From assembly GCA_905205855.1 (NCBI GenBank), contig CAJLFL010000001.1, forward strand, positions 1 through 41,653: a stretch of 41,653 bases of DNA. Direction: 5' to 3'. Positions 15,025-23,208 of this stretch are shown here, piece after piece. The stretch is from an uncultured Eubacteriales bacterium (GTDB lineage: Bacteria; Bacillota; Clostridia; Monoglobales; Monoglobaceae). Position 1 is the first letter of the stretch, and every line of letters starts with the position of its first letter. The translations under genes were made by a program, and so were the position numbers. Under the pieces are notes generated by a model, which did no database searches, had not been told where the DNA came from, and worked only from the letters and a program-made list of their open reading frames with translations.

Positions 15025-16695
15025 ATGAAGAAAAGAACCGCAAAGTGTTTAAGTATGCTGCTTGCTGTATGTATGGCATTGCCGCTTGCTGCGTGTTCAA
15101 AACAGACCGAAAAGGAAATGGTGCAGAATGCAAATAAAGATCCTTTCGGCAAATACGAATCACCGGTAAAGCTGACAGCTGTTATAGGCTATGGCGAACC
15201 GACAGACAAAAAGGTGCCGAAAAGCACAACGCCGGAGAACCAGGCATTTAACAGACTGCTTAAAGATGAACTTAATATTGATATTGAGTATCTTTGGACT
15301 GTTCCGGAGGCACAGTACGATCAAAAGTTTTCGACTGCAATAGCGTCAAATGCTCTGCCGGACATATTGGCGCTGAATCAGGCGGATTATGAATTGCTGA
15401 AGGCAAACGATATGCTTGCTGATTTAAGCGATGCGTATACATATGCAAGCGATAAGCTGAAAAGCATGGCAGAGCGCGATCCGTCAGTGCTTCAAAGTGT
15501 AACGGAGGATGGAAAGCTTTATGCTATACCGCGATACGGCGATGTCCGTACAGGAACACCGCTGCTTTGGATAAGAGCGGACTGGCTGAAGAAGCTTAAT
15601 CTTAAAGAGCCAGAAACATGGGCAGACGCGGTTGAAATCGCAAGGGCTTTTGTAGAAAAGGACCCCGACGGAAACGGTAAAAATGATACTTACGGATTTG
15701 GATTGACAGCAAAAAGCCTGAATCCGTGGGGCTATGGCATAAAACCGATATTCACTCCGTACGGCGCATATGTTGATCAGTGGATTGACGACGGAAAAGG
15801 AAACCTGGTATCGGGAAATGTTCAGCCTGAGATGAAGACAGCGCTTGAAAACCTTGCAAAGCTTTATAAAGAAGGACTTTTTGATAAGGAAATATTCACT
15901 AAGGACGAGGATAAGGTAGCATCTGATATAGCAAGCGGAAAAATCGGTATAGCGGTATCCGAATGGTGGTTCGGTGAGGTTGCCGTAAACGATTCGTGCA
16001 CAGCTGATCCGAATGCAAAATGGATTTGCATGGAAATTCCGCCGATGGAAAAGGGCACAAAGCCAAAGCTGTGCCTTAATAAGCAGAATGTTGTTACATA
16101 CTATGCGGTAAATAAAAACTGCAAAAACCCTGAGGCGATGATAAAATCAATGAATGTGTTTGTTGAGGCAAGCGGAAAGTATAAGGACGTTCTGACCTCA
16201 GAAAACGGACACTTCTGGAGTTGGGCGCCGACAATATATCTTGATCCGTATGAAATTACAGAAACATACGAGGAATTTAATCAGGCGCTTGACAGCGGCA
16301 GCAATACCGTAGAGAACAGCGAAAATGATGAAAGAATCAACGATATGCTGAAGAACTATCCGGATTATCTTAACTTTAAAAAAGGAACGGAAAAGTGGGA
16401 CAGCACAAAATTCTTCGGTACGATTCTTGCAAGAGGCGACAAAGAAGGCGGTTGGGGAACAACGCTTAAAGCAGTAGACAATGCGGACGTAATTTATAAT
16501 GAATTCTACGGTGCGCCGACAGCTACCATGCAGGACAGCGGAGCAACCCTTGATAAGCTGACAGAGGAAACCTTTATAAAAATTATAGCCGGCGAAAAGG
16601 GTATAGACGCCTTTGATGAATATGTAAAGACGTGGAACAGTCTCGGCGGCGAGAAGATAACCAAAGAGGTAAATGAATGGTACAAAAATAAATAA
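15025..16695 (+). CDS. Sugar ABC transporter solute-binding lipoprotein (LplA type)
   Basis: This 556-residue protein starts with a lipoprotein signal ending in LPLAAC (Cys24 lipidated). The family-1 extracellular solute-binding fold of the long LplA/YtcQ type follows: FDKYESPV-like N-terminus, ALPDILALNQADYELL, IRADWLKKLNLKEPETW, a calcium-loop-like DPDGNGKNDTYG, and the late WGTTLKAVDNADVIYNEFYG. It is tethered to the outer face of the membrane and delivers an oligosaccharide to the two permeases encoded just downstream (18- and 14-base gaps). The substrate is unknown. LplA-type binding proteins often serve pectin- or host-glycan-derived oligomers. Strong AAAGGAG site. Confidence 0.92.
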   Translation: MKKRTAKCLSMLLAVCMALPLAACSKQTEKEMVQNANKDPFGKYESPVKLTAVIGYGEPTDKKVPKSTTPENQAFNRLLKDELNIDIEYLWTVPEAQYDQKFSTAIASNALPDILALNQADYELLKANDMLADLSDAYTYASDKLKSMAERDPSVLQSVTEDGKLYAIPRYGDVRTGTPLLWIRADWLKKLNLKEPETWADAVEIARAFVEKDPDGNGKNDTYGFGLTAKSLNPWGYGIKPIFTPYGAYVDQWIDDGKGNLVSGNVQPEMKTALENLAKLYKEGLFDKEIFTKDEDKVASDIASGKIGIAVSEWWFGEVAVNDSCTADPNAKWICMEIPPMEKGTKPKLCLNKQNVVTYYAVNKNCKNPEAMIKSMNVFVEASGKYKDVLTSENGHFWSWAPTIYLDPYEITETYEEFNQALDSGSNTVENSENDERINDMLKNYPDYLNFKKGTEKWDSTKFFGTILARGDKEGGWGTTLKAVDNADVIYNEFYGAPTATMQDSGATLDKLTEETFIKIIAGEKGIDAFDEYVKTWNSLGGEKITKEVNEWYKNK

Positions 16696-16713
16696 CGGCA
16701 GGGCGGTGAAATA

Positions 16714-17646
16714 ATGCAAAACAGTAATGACATAACGACAAAAAAGCGGCCGCGCCGGCGTATGGGCAATGACGAAAGGATTTTTCATCTTATGGTTTTG
16801 CCCGGACTGATAATCTGCCTTATATTTGCATACGGTCCTATGGCGGGACTTGTAATGGCTTTCCAGAACTTTAATCCGTTTAAGGGTTTTACGGGTTCAG
16901 CCTTTGTGGGACTTGATAATTTTAAATACCTGTTTTCCATGCCGGATTTTGCATCGGCGTTTAAGAACACTGTTATAATTGCAACATCAAAGGCGGCTTT
17001 GTTTCTGATTATTCCGCTTATACTTGCACTTATGATAAACGAGCTTAGATGCACAAGGTATTTAAAGGCGGTTCAGACAAGTATGTTTCTGCCGTACTTC
17101 CTGTCGTGGGCAATCCTCGGCGGAATCGTGGTTGAGATATTCTCATACGACGGAATAGTAAATACAATAATGGCAAATATGGGTTTGGAGCGTATATCGT
17201 TTATGGGCAGCAATAAATACGCCAGAACAATTATTATATGGAGTGATGTCTGGAAGAATATGGGATATAACATGATAGTATTTTTTGCGGCGATAACGGG
17301 CGTTGATACAAGCCTTTACGAAGCGGCTGAAATTGACGGCGCAGGAAAACTGAAACAGATGTGGCACGTAACACTGCCGGGAATAGCACCTATTGTATTT
17401 CTTATGGTAGTTTTAAGCTTTGGCAGTCTGCTTAACGCAAACTTTGATCAGATATTGATTATGTATAATCCGCTGGTTTATGAAACGACCGATGTTTTGG
17501 ATACGCTGGTTTACAGAATAGGTATATTCAATAAGCAGTACGGAGTTTCAACCGCAATGGGATTGTTTAAGTCAATAATATCATTTGCACTGGTTGCAGG
17601 TTCAAACTACATAGCCTACAAAGCGGTTGACTACAGAATATTTTAA
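16714..17646 (+). CDS. Sugar ABC transporter permease (LplB type)
   Basis: 310 residues with a basic cytoplasmic N-terminus and about six membrane segments, as usual for MalF-like LplB permeases. The ATPase-contacting EAA loop is visible as YEAAEIDGAGKLKQMWHV followed by TLPGI. It forms a heterodimeric channel with the next gene. No ABC ATPase gene lies in the window, which is normal for this group because a shared MsmX-type ATPase usually serves several transporters. Confidence 0.95.
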   Translation: MQNSNDITTKKRPRRRMGNDERIFHLMVLPGLIICLIFAYGPMAGLVMAFQNFNPFKGFTGSAFVGLDNFKYLFSMPDFASAFKNTVIIATSKAALFLIIPLILALMINELRCTRYLKAVQTSMFLPYFLSWAILGGIVVEIFSYDGIVNTIMANMGLERISFMGSNKYARTIIIWSDVWKNMGYNMIVFFAAITGVDTSLYEAAEIDGAGKLKQMWHVTLPGIAPIVFLMVVLSFGSLLNANFDQILIMYNPLVYETTDVLDTLVYRIGIFNKQYGVSTAMGLFKSIISFALVAGSNYIAYKAVDYRIF

Positions 17647-17660
17647 AGGAGGGACAAATT

Positions 17661-18554
17661 ATGAAAATAAAAAGAAGACTTTCAGAACGGGTTTTCAATG
17701 TATTCAACATAGTATTTCTGTTTTGTCTGACGGTAATTTGTCTGCTGCCTTTTATACATCTGCTCAGCGTATCGCTAAGCTCAAAATCGGCGGTAATAAC
17801 AGGAACGGTTTGGTTTTGGCCTAAGAATTTTACATTTGAAGCATACAAATTTCTGTATGAAAAGCCTGAGTTTTTAAAGTCATTTGTTGTATCACTTAAA
17901 AGAGTGGCGCTCGGTACGGCGATAAATATGCTTTTTTTGATAATCACGGCATATCCTCTCAGCAAGGAAACAAGCCGTTTCAGAATGAGAAATGTATATT
18001 CATGGATATTTGTTGCAACTATGTTTTTCTCAGGCGGAATGATACCTACATATATGCTTGTAAAAGAACTTAATATGCTTGATACCATGTGGGCGCTGGT
18101 TCTGCCCGGAGCATTAAATGTATGGAATATGGTGCTTTTGATGAACTTTTTCAGACAGATTCCGCATGAGTTTGAGGAAGCCGGTCTTATAGACGGAGCC
18201 GGACAGATGAGAATACTGTTTTCGATATATCTCCCGGTTTCGCTTCCGGCGCTGGCAACAGTACTGCTCTTTACTATTATAGGTCACTGGAATGCATGGT
18301 TTGACGGAATTTTATATATAAACACTCCGTCAAAATACCCGCTGCAGACATACCTTGCAACAATTATTCAGGACGCAAATCTTACAAGTATGCGTCAGCT
18401 TACAGAGGAAAAGCTTCGGCAGATGCAGACTCTCAGCGATAAGTCAATCAGATTTGCTCAGATATTCCTGGGTGCGCTGCCTGTTATGGTAGTTTACCCG
18501 TTCCTGCAGCGGTATTTTGTAAAAGGAATAGTTGTCGGAAGCGTAAAGGGATAA
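17661..18554 (+). CDS. Sugar ABC transporter permease (YtcP type)
   Basis: 297 residues with six predicted membrane helices, of the MalG-like YtcP group. The EAA loop is FEEAGLIDGAGQMRILFSIY with LPVSLPALA after it. The C-terminus has the family's LPVMVVYPFLQRYFVKGI and GSVKG ending. It pairs with the LplB-type permease 14 bases upstream. AAAGGAGGG precedes the first gene pair junction and gives a good ribosome site. It is followed by a 100-base gap with a possible promoter, so the following binding-protein gene may also be transcribed separately. Confidence 0.95.
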   Translation: MKIKRRLSERVFNVFNIVFLFCLTVICLLPFIHLLSVSLSSKSAVITGTVWFWPKNFTFEAYKFLYEKPEFLKSFVVSLKRVALGTAINMLFLIITAYPLSKETSRFRMRNVYSWIFVATMFFSGGMIPTYMLVKELNMLDTMWALVLPGALNVWNMVLLMNFFRQIPHEFEEAGLIDGAGQMRILFSIYLPVSLPALATVLLFTIIGHWNAWFDGILYINTPSKYPLQTYLATIIQDANLTSMRQLTEEKLRQMQTLSDKSIRFAQIFLGALPVMVVYPFLQRYFVKGIVVGSVKG

Positions 18555-18562
18555 TATTACAG

Positions 18563-18591
18563 TGGAATTCGGAAGAATTATTTGATATAAT
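18563..18591 (+). promoter_or_regulatory. Possible internal promoter
   Basis: A perfect TATAAT (18586-18591) lies 17 bases after a weak TGGAAT (18563-18568), in the only sizeable gap (100 bases) inside the operon. Confidence 0.4.
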
Positions 18592-18654
18592 GTGTAAAAA
18601 ATGTCGAGTAATATCGAACAGCTATACATTATTCTAATGGGAGTGTGAAATGAA

Positions 18655-20169
18655 ATGTTAAAATACAAAATTCTTTCCGGATTGCTTGCGGTATCTCTTG
18701 TATGTTCGCTTTCAGGCTGTAAAACAGGTAAAAATGACAGCCGCGAAAGATTTAATATCTCGGTCTATAACGGAGGCATGCAGCCGGTAGACGGCGAAAC
18801 TCCGGTAAAAAGCCGGCTTGAAGAAAAAACAGGCGTGGATCTTACATACATATACAGCACATACGAAACCAGAAACACAAAGCTTGACGTAATGATTTCA
18901 TCGGGCAAAACCCCTGATTTGTTTACATACGGCTACACCATAGGCGAAAAGTTTAACAGGCTTATTCAGCAAAATGTTGTCGCAGAGCTTACAACGTATA
19001 TAGAGGACTATCCCAATATAAAAAAGAGGATGGAGGAATTTGAAACGGTTACGCGGTACGGCAAAAGCAAAAATTACTTTATTCCGGTAAAGTCCACCGA
19101 CACAGAAGCAAATGTTGTGTGTGAACATGCGTGGTTTTACCGCAGTGATGTAGTTGAGGAACTTGGACTTAAACTGCCGACAAATGCCGATGAGCTTTAC
19201 AGCTTTTTAAAAGCCTTAAAACAGTATCAGATTGATAACGGTCAGACCGGTGACAGTCCGCTGACGCTGCAGAGTCCGTTTTTCCTCTATTGTATATACA
19301 ATCTTTTCGGAACAGACATAAAGGGTGTTGAGGAAATAAACGGTCAGATGCAGCCGACCGCCGTAGGGGATAAAATGAAGCAGGCAGTTTTGTATATAAG
19401 AAAGCTCTACAGCGAGGGTTTGCTCGACAGAGAGTTTATGCTTACACCGGACTGGGAATTTATGTTTAACAAGTTTTTGGACGGCAAGGCATTGGTCATA
19501 TATACAAATTATAAGTATGATATTATGTCTGAGGCAAGCAGCGAGCGTTATCCGCAGCGCGATCCTCAGCAGACCATAGCATATATGCCGGTCATGTATA
19601 ATAACAGAGGCTACAAGTCGGTCAGAGGCTTTTACAATTACTTCGGCGGTTTGTTCTTTAAAAAAGAGGACAGCGAGGAAAAAATGAGAAAAAAGCTTGA
19701 ACTTGTGGATTATATGCTCAGCGATGAGGGAATGACGTTGCTAAGGTACGGCATAGAGGGTATACACTACGAAATCAAAGACGGTAAGCCGGTTTCCCTT
19801 CTCGGCAGAGATAAAAATGGCGTTGCCAAAACCCTTGCGGAGGTTGATCCCGGAGCGGGCATAAAAGAGCTTGTTATGTATGATGTGCTTTTCAGAGGAT
19901 ATAACAACCCGTGTGACAGTTATATAAACGAGATAAAAAACGAATACCTGAGATATGCAAAGGTTGACAACAATTTTATTTATACAGGTCCGCCGGAGCA
20001 GATGTCTGTGGACTCTACGGCGCTTGAAGAATTTGCGGAAAACAGTATGGTGACGCTTATCACAACCGAAAATGATTTTGATGCGGAGTGGGATAAGTAT
20101 TGCAGAAAGTATATGGAAAAAGGCGGAGCACAGCTGGCTGAATATGCAGCGGAGGCGCCGCGGCAATGA
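18655..20169 (+). CDS. Second solute-binding lipoprotein
   Basis: 504 residues with a lipoprotein signal (LVCSLSGC, lipidated Cys near residue 22) and an LplA-like extracellular binding fold: KSRLEEKTGVDLTYIYS, SSGKTPDLFTYGY, a mid-domain KQAVLYIRKLYSEGLLDREF, and DYMLSDEGMTLLRYGIEGIHYE, typical of this group. It diverges clearly from the binding protein at 15025, so it may bind a different oligomer and share the permeases, or act as a surface glycan-capture or sensing protein. ATG 18655 follows GGGAG. Confidence 0.9.
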   Translation: MLKYKILSGLLAVSLVCSLSGCKTGKNDSRERFNISVYNGGMQPVDGETPVKSRLEEKTGVDLTYIYSTYETRNTKLDVMISSGKTPDLFTYGYTIGEKFNRLIQQNVVAELTTYIEDYPNIKKRMEEFETVTRYGKSKNYFIPVKSTDTEANVVCEHAWFYRSDVVEELGLKLPTNADELYSFLKALKQYQIDNGQTGDSPLTLQSPFFLYCIYNLFGTDIKGVEEINGQMQPTAVGDKMKQAVLYIRKLYSEGLLDREFMLTPDWEFMFNKFLDGKALVIYTNYKYDIMSEASSERYPQRDPQQTIAYMPVMYNNRGYKSVRGFYNYFGGLFFKKEDSEEKMRKKLELVDYMLSDEGMTLLRYGIEGIHYEIKDGKPVSLLGRDKNGVAKTLAEVDPGAGIKELVMYDVLFRGYNNPCDSYINEIKNEYLRYAKVDNNFIYTGPPEQMSVDSTALEEFAENSMVTLITTENDFDAEWDKYCRKYMEKGGAQLAEYAAEAPRQ

Positions 20170-20193
20170 TTAAAAAATCAAGGAGGAAGGATT

Positions 20194-23100
20194 ATGAAAA
20201 GGATATTATGTGCGGTTTTAAGCCTTGCGGTATTGACATGCAGTACAATAACGGGTACAGTGTTTGCCGCAAAGGAAACCGGGGATTTCAATGTTGGCTA
20301 TGAAGCAACGGTCAATGTAACGGATGAGGGCGGCTTGCCTGTTGTTGCCGGACACGGCGGCGAAAATTTATGGCGTACGGACATTCAGTCAATAAACGAT
20401 TATTTTGTTCATGACGAGCCGAATTTCTGGGGCTACAGCTATACTCTGCCGGAATCGGCGCTGCCTGTAAACGTGGATTTTGATTACGGCATGCAGCCGG
20501 CAGACATAGGTCAGATAACACTGGCAGAGAATCTAAGAAAGGATGACGTGCCCGACCGCGGAACGTATAATAAAATATATGTTCAGTATTACAACGGGAC
20601 GGAGTGGGCGACAATTATCATGCCGTCCGATACAAACGGTGCGTACACTGTTGACGCTGACGGCGCGGTAAACCTTAACTGGGCTGCACCCAGCAGAACA
20701 GAGTCGCTGACAAGCCACAGACTCAGACTTATTGATCTTGATTTGGGAGGCAGATATGTTTCGGATAAAATCAGAATTAAAATAGTCGGACTTGGTGAAC
20801 TTAACGGCGATTGCTGGGGTGAGTTCGGTATAGATGAGATACTGATGTACGGCAAGCGCGCTGATGAAACCGCAGCAGCGTCAAACGGAGATTCATTCCT
20901 CAATTATATAGGAGAAAAGGCTTATACAGAAGCAGAAAAGCTTGCAACAACAGAGGAGATTACGAAGGCTCTTGCAGTTGTGTCCAACATGGCTGACACA
21001 GCACGCAAGGATGAACTGACACAAAAGCTTAACAAGCTTGCAGCCAAGGCTTGGACAAACCTTGCTCTTAATGCGACAGCCTCCGCAGGAGAGAACGAGG
21101 GAGCAGCAGGAAAGCTGAACGACGGCGATGAAAAGGGCAGATGGGAAAACAACTGGAGTGCATCAAGCACAGAACTGGGTGATTCCTCATGGATAATGTA
21201 TGACTACGGCAAGGAAGTAACAATAAACCGTATGGACTTTGGTTCAAGATTTGTTGCCAATGCGGTAACCGGTATTGAGGTTTACGGAATAAAAGGCAGC
21301 GAAGAAACAAAAATCGGTACATACAAATTAGTATTTAACCGCGTGCCGCAGGATAATCTTTATAATAAAGATACCCCGCTGAGCAAAGAGGCATATGACG
21401 CATTTGAGCGTTACGGTCAGCTGGATAACGGCGAAATTTATTATTCGGATTTTTCTTCGGTAATATTTGAATCATCATTTGTTTGCGATAAGGTCAAGGT
21501 TAAGCTTACAAGCAAGCTTGAAGCAAATCAGCCTGCTGCATTTACCGAGGTAAGAACATGGGGTACTGAGGGCGCAGCAGCAGAGTATAACTATACGGCG
21601 ACAAACAAGGCGTTTATTCGTCCGGTAGCCCTGTACGATCAAAACGGTGAAAAGGTAGAGCCGACAAATGCCGGCGGAATACATAAGCTTTCGCTTGAGT
21701 ATCTTAACGATTATGCAATCTATCCGGAAAACAGCTGGTACGAAACCGCTCTCCCGGCTGATAAACTTCCGTTCTTTATTGAATATGATTATGAGGGCGA
21801 AATGACTGAAATCAACAGCATTAAGCTCGGAGTAAATTCAAATTGTGCAAGCGGACTGGTTAAAAAGCTTTCCGTTCAGATGTTTGACGGAACGGATTGG
21901 GTTGACGTTCCTCTGGCTGCGGCGCAGCCGACAGGCGTGACCGCTTCGGGTATTGATGCTGAACTGGATTGGACAAATCCGTCAGAAGTAAACAGCAACA
22001 GCGACAAGAGCTTTATGTTTATGGAGGTAAAGTTTGCTGAACCTACAATCGGATATAAGCTGCGTGTGCTGATAAAGGACGGTTCAAGCGACGGCGGAAT
22101 ACTTCATGTAGAGGAACTTATGACCTACGGCTGGAATCCGAATATGGCGGATATAGAGAGCCGTGAGGAAAGCGCCGATATATTGAAGAAGTATAACGAT
22201 TATACAATCGAAAGAGTTTTAAACAATCCTACAGAGAAAAATATTACTGCAGCAAGAGCTGTTGTTGCAAAGATGAACGACGCCGATAAGGCTGTTTATA
22301 CAAAGGTTATTGACAGAAACGGAGAATGGGATAAGCTGAACGGCTTGTCAGGATCCTCCGGAATGGGCATCCGCGCCGACACGCTTACAGACGGCAAGAT
22401 AAGACAAAACTATGGCTGGGACAGTAATGGTACGGAAATCAGTGACAGATCATGGGTACAGGTTGACTTTGCGGCAGCGTCAAGAGTAAAGACACTGAGA
22501 ATAGCAGAAAACTACTTCCCATGTGCAGTAACAAAGGTAAACGTTTACGCTAAGGTAGGCTCAGAGTATATATTGCTTAAAGATAACGTAGCAACCAATT
22601 TTGCAAATGCGCCGGAGCTTTCATGGTACAAAAACGATATTCCGTTTGAGGTAGAGGGCAAACAGGCGTATACAGAAGCCGGACTTATGAGAGAGGACGG
22701 CGGAGATATGGCTAAAGGCTCATGGGTAGACATAGATTTGCCTGACGTAACCTGCAACGGTATCAGAATTCAGATACTCAGCGCTCAGCTTGACTGGGGC
22801 GGCTATGGCGTAGGCGAGATTGAGGTTATCGGAAAGACGGCAGAGGAGGGCAGCGTTATTGCTGCCGGACAGAAGCTTTGTCTGACGGACGGCACACAGA
22901 CCTCGTCACTTGCGGATGCAAAGGCAAACGGAGGATATTTGACGGCAACAATAGGAAATCCGTCCGATAAGACAAAAACTGCTGTTATGCTGGTTGTTTA
23001 TTATAAGAACGGCGATGTAGCTGCTATAGATTCAAAAACGGTTGAACTGAATTCAAAGTCGGTAAGCAAGGATCAGAATCTTGCGCTTGACTTTACAGGC

Positions 23101-23199
23101 GCAAAGGCTGAATGTGATTCGGTAAAGGCGTATATTTTAAGTGAGATTGCCTCCGAAACGGGAGCAAGAGGTACAAATACACAGCTTGAACTTCGATAG
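20194..23199 (+). CDS. Large secreted protein with discoidin (F5/8 type C)-like modules
   Basis: 1001 residues. A signal peptide (cut near TVFA-AKETG, about residue 25) is followed by modules in two alternating kinds. One recurs near residues 35-230 and 475-655; shared features are an N-terminal GG-rich turn, SINDYFVH / YLNDYAIY, LP..ALPVNVDFDY / LPFFIEYDY, and VQYYNGTEW / VQMFDGTDW. The other is a discoidin-like module near 290-465 and 705-885 (W..YDYGKEVTINRMDFGSRF / WVQVDFAAASRVKTLRI). A C-terminal domain of about 100 residues resembles FxLD-like surface modules. No catalytic domain or SLH anchor is recognised. It probably binds polysaccharide at or near the cell surface. Confidence 0.8.
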   Translation: MKRILCAVLSLAVLTCSTITGTVFAAKETGDFNVGYEATVNVTDEGGLPVVAGHGGENLWRTDIQSINDYFVHDEPNFWGYSYTLPESALPVNVDFDYGMQPADIGQITLAENLRKDDVPDRGTYNKIYVQYYNGTEWATIIMPSDTNGAYTVDADGAVNLNWAAPSRTESLTSHRLRLIDLDLGGRYVSDKIRIKIVGLGELNGDCWGEFGIDEILMYGKRADETAAASNGDSFLNYIGEKAYTEAEKLATTEEITKALAVVSNMADTARKDELTQKLNKLAAKAWTNLALNATASAGENEGAAGKLNDGDEKGRWENNWSASSTELGDSSWIMYDYGKEVTINRMDFGSRFVANAVTGIEVYGIKGSEETKIGTYKLVFNRVPQDNLYNKDTPLSKEAYDAFERYGQLDNGEIYYSDFSSVIFESSFVCDKVKVKLTSKLEANQPAAFTEVRTWGTEGAAAEYNYTATNKAFIRPVALYDQNGEKVEPTNAGGIHKLSLEYLNDYAIYPENSWYETALPADKLPFFIEYDYEGEMTEINSIKLGVNSNCASGLVKKLSVQMFDGTDWVDVPLAAAQPTGVTASGIDAELDWTNPSEVNSNSDKSFMFMEVKFAEPTIGYKLRVLIKDGSSDGGILHVEELMTYGWNPNMADIESREESADILKKYNDYTIERVLNNPTEKNITAARAVVAKMNDADKAVYTKVIDRNGEWDKLNGLSGSSGMGIRADTLTDGKIRQNYGWDSNGTEISDRSWVQVDFAAASRVKTLRIAENYFPCAVTKVNVYAKVGSEYILLKDNVATNFANAPELSWYKNDIPFEVEGKQAYTEAGLMREDGGDMAKGSWVDIDLPDVTCNGIRIQILSAQLDWGGYGVGEIEVIGKTAEEGSVIAAGQKLCLTDGTQTSSLADAKANGGYLTATIGNPSDKTKTAVMLVVYYKNGDVAAIDSKTVELNSKSVSKDQNLALDFTGAKAECDSVKAYILSEIASETGARGTNTQLELR

Positions 23200-23208
23200 G
23201 AGGAGATT

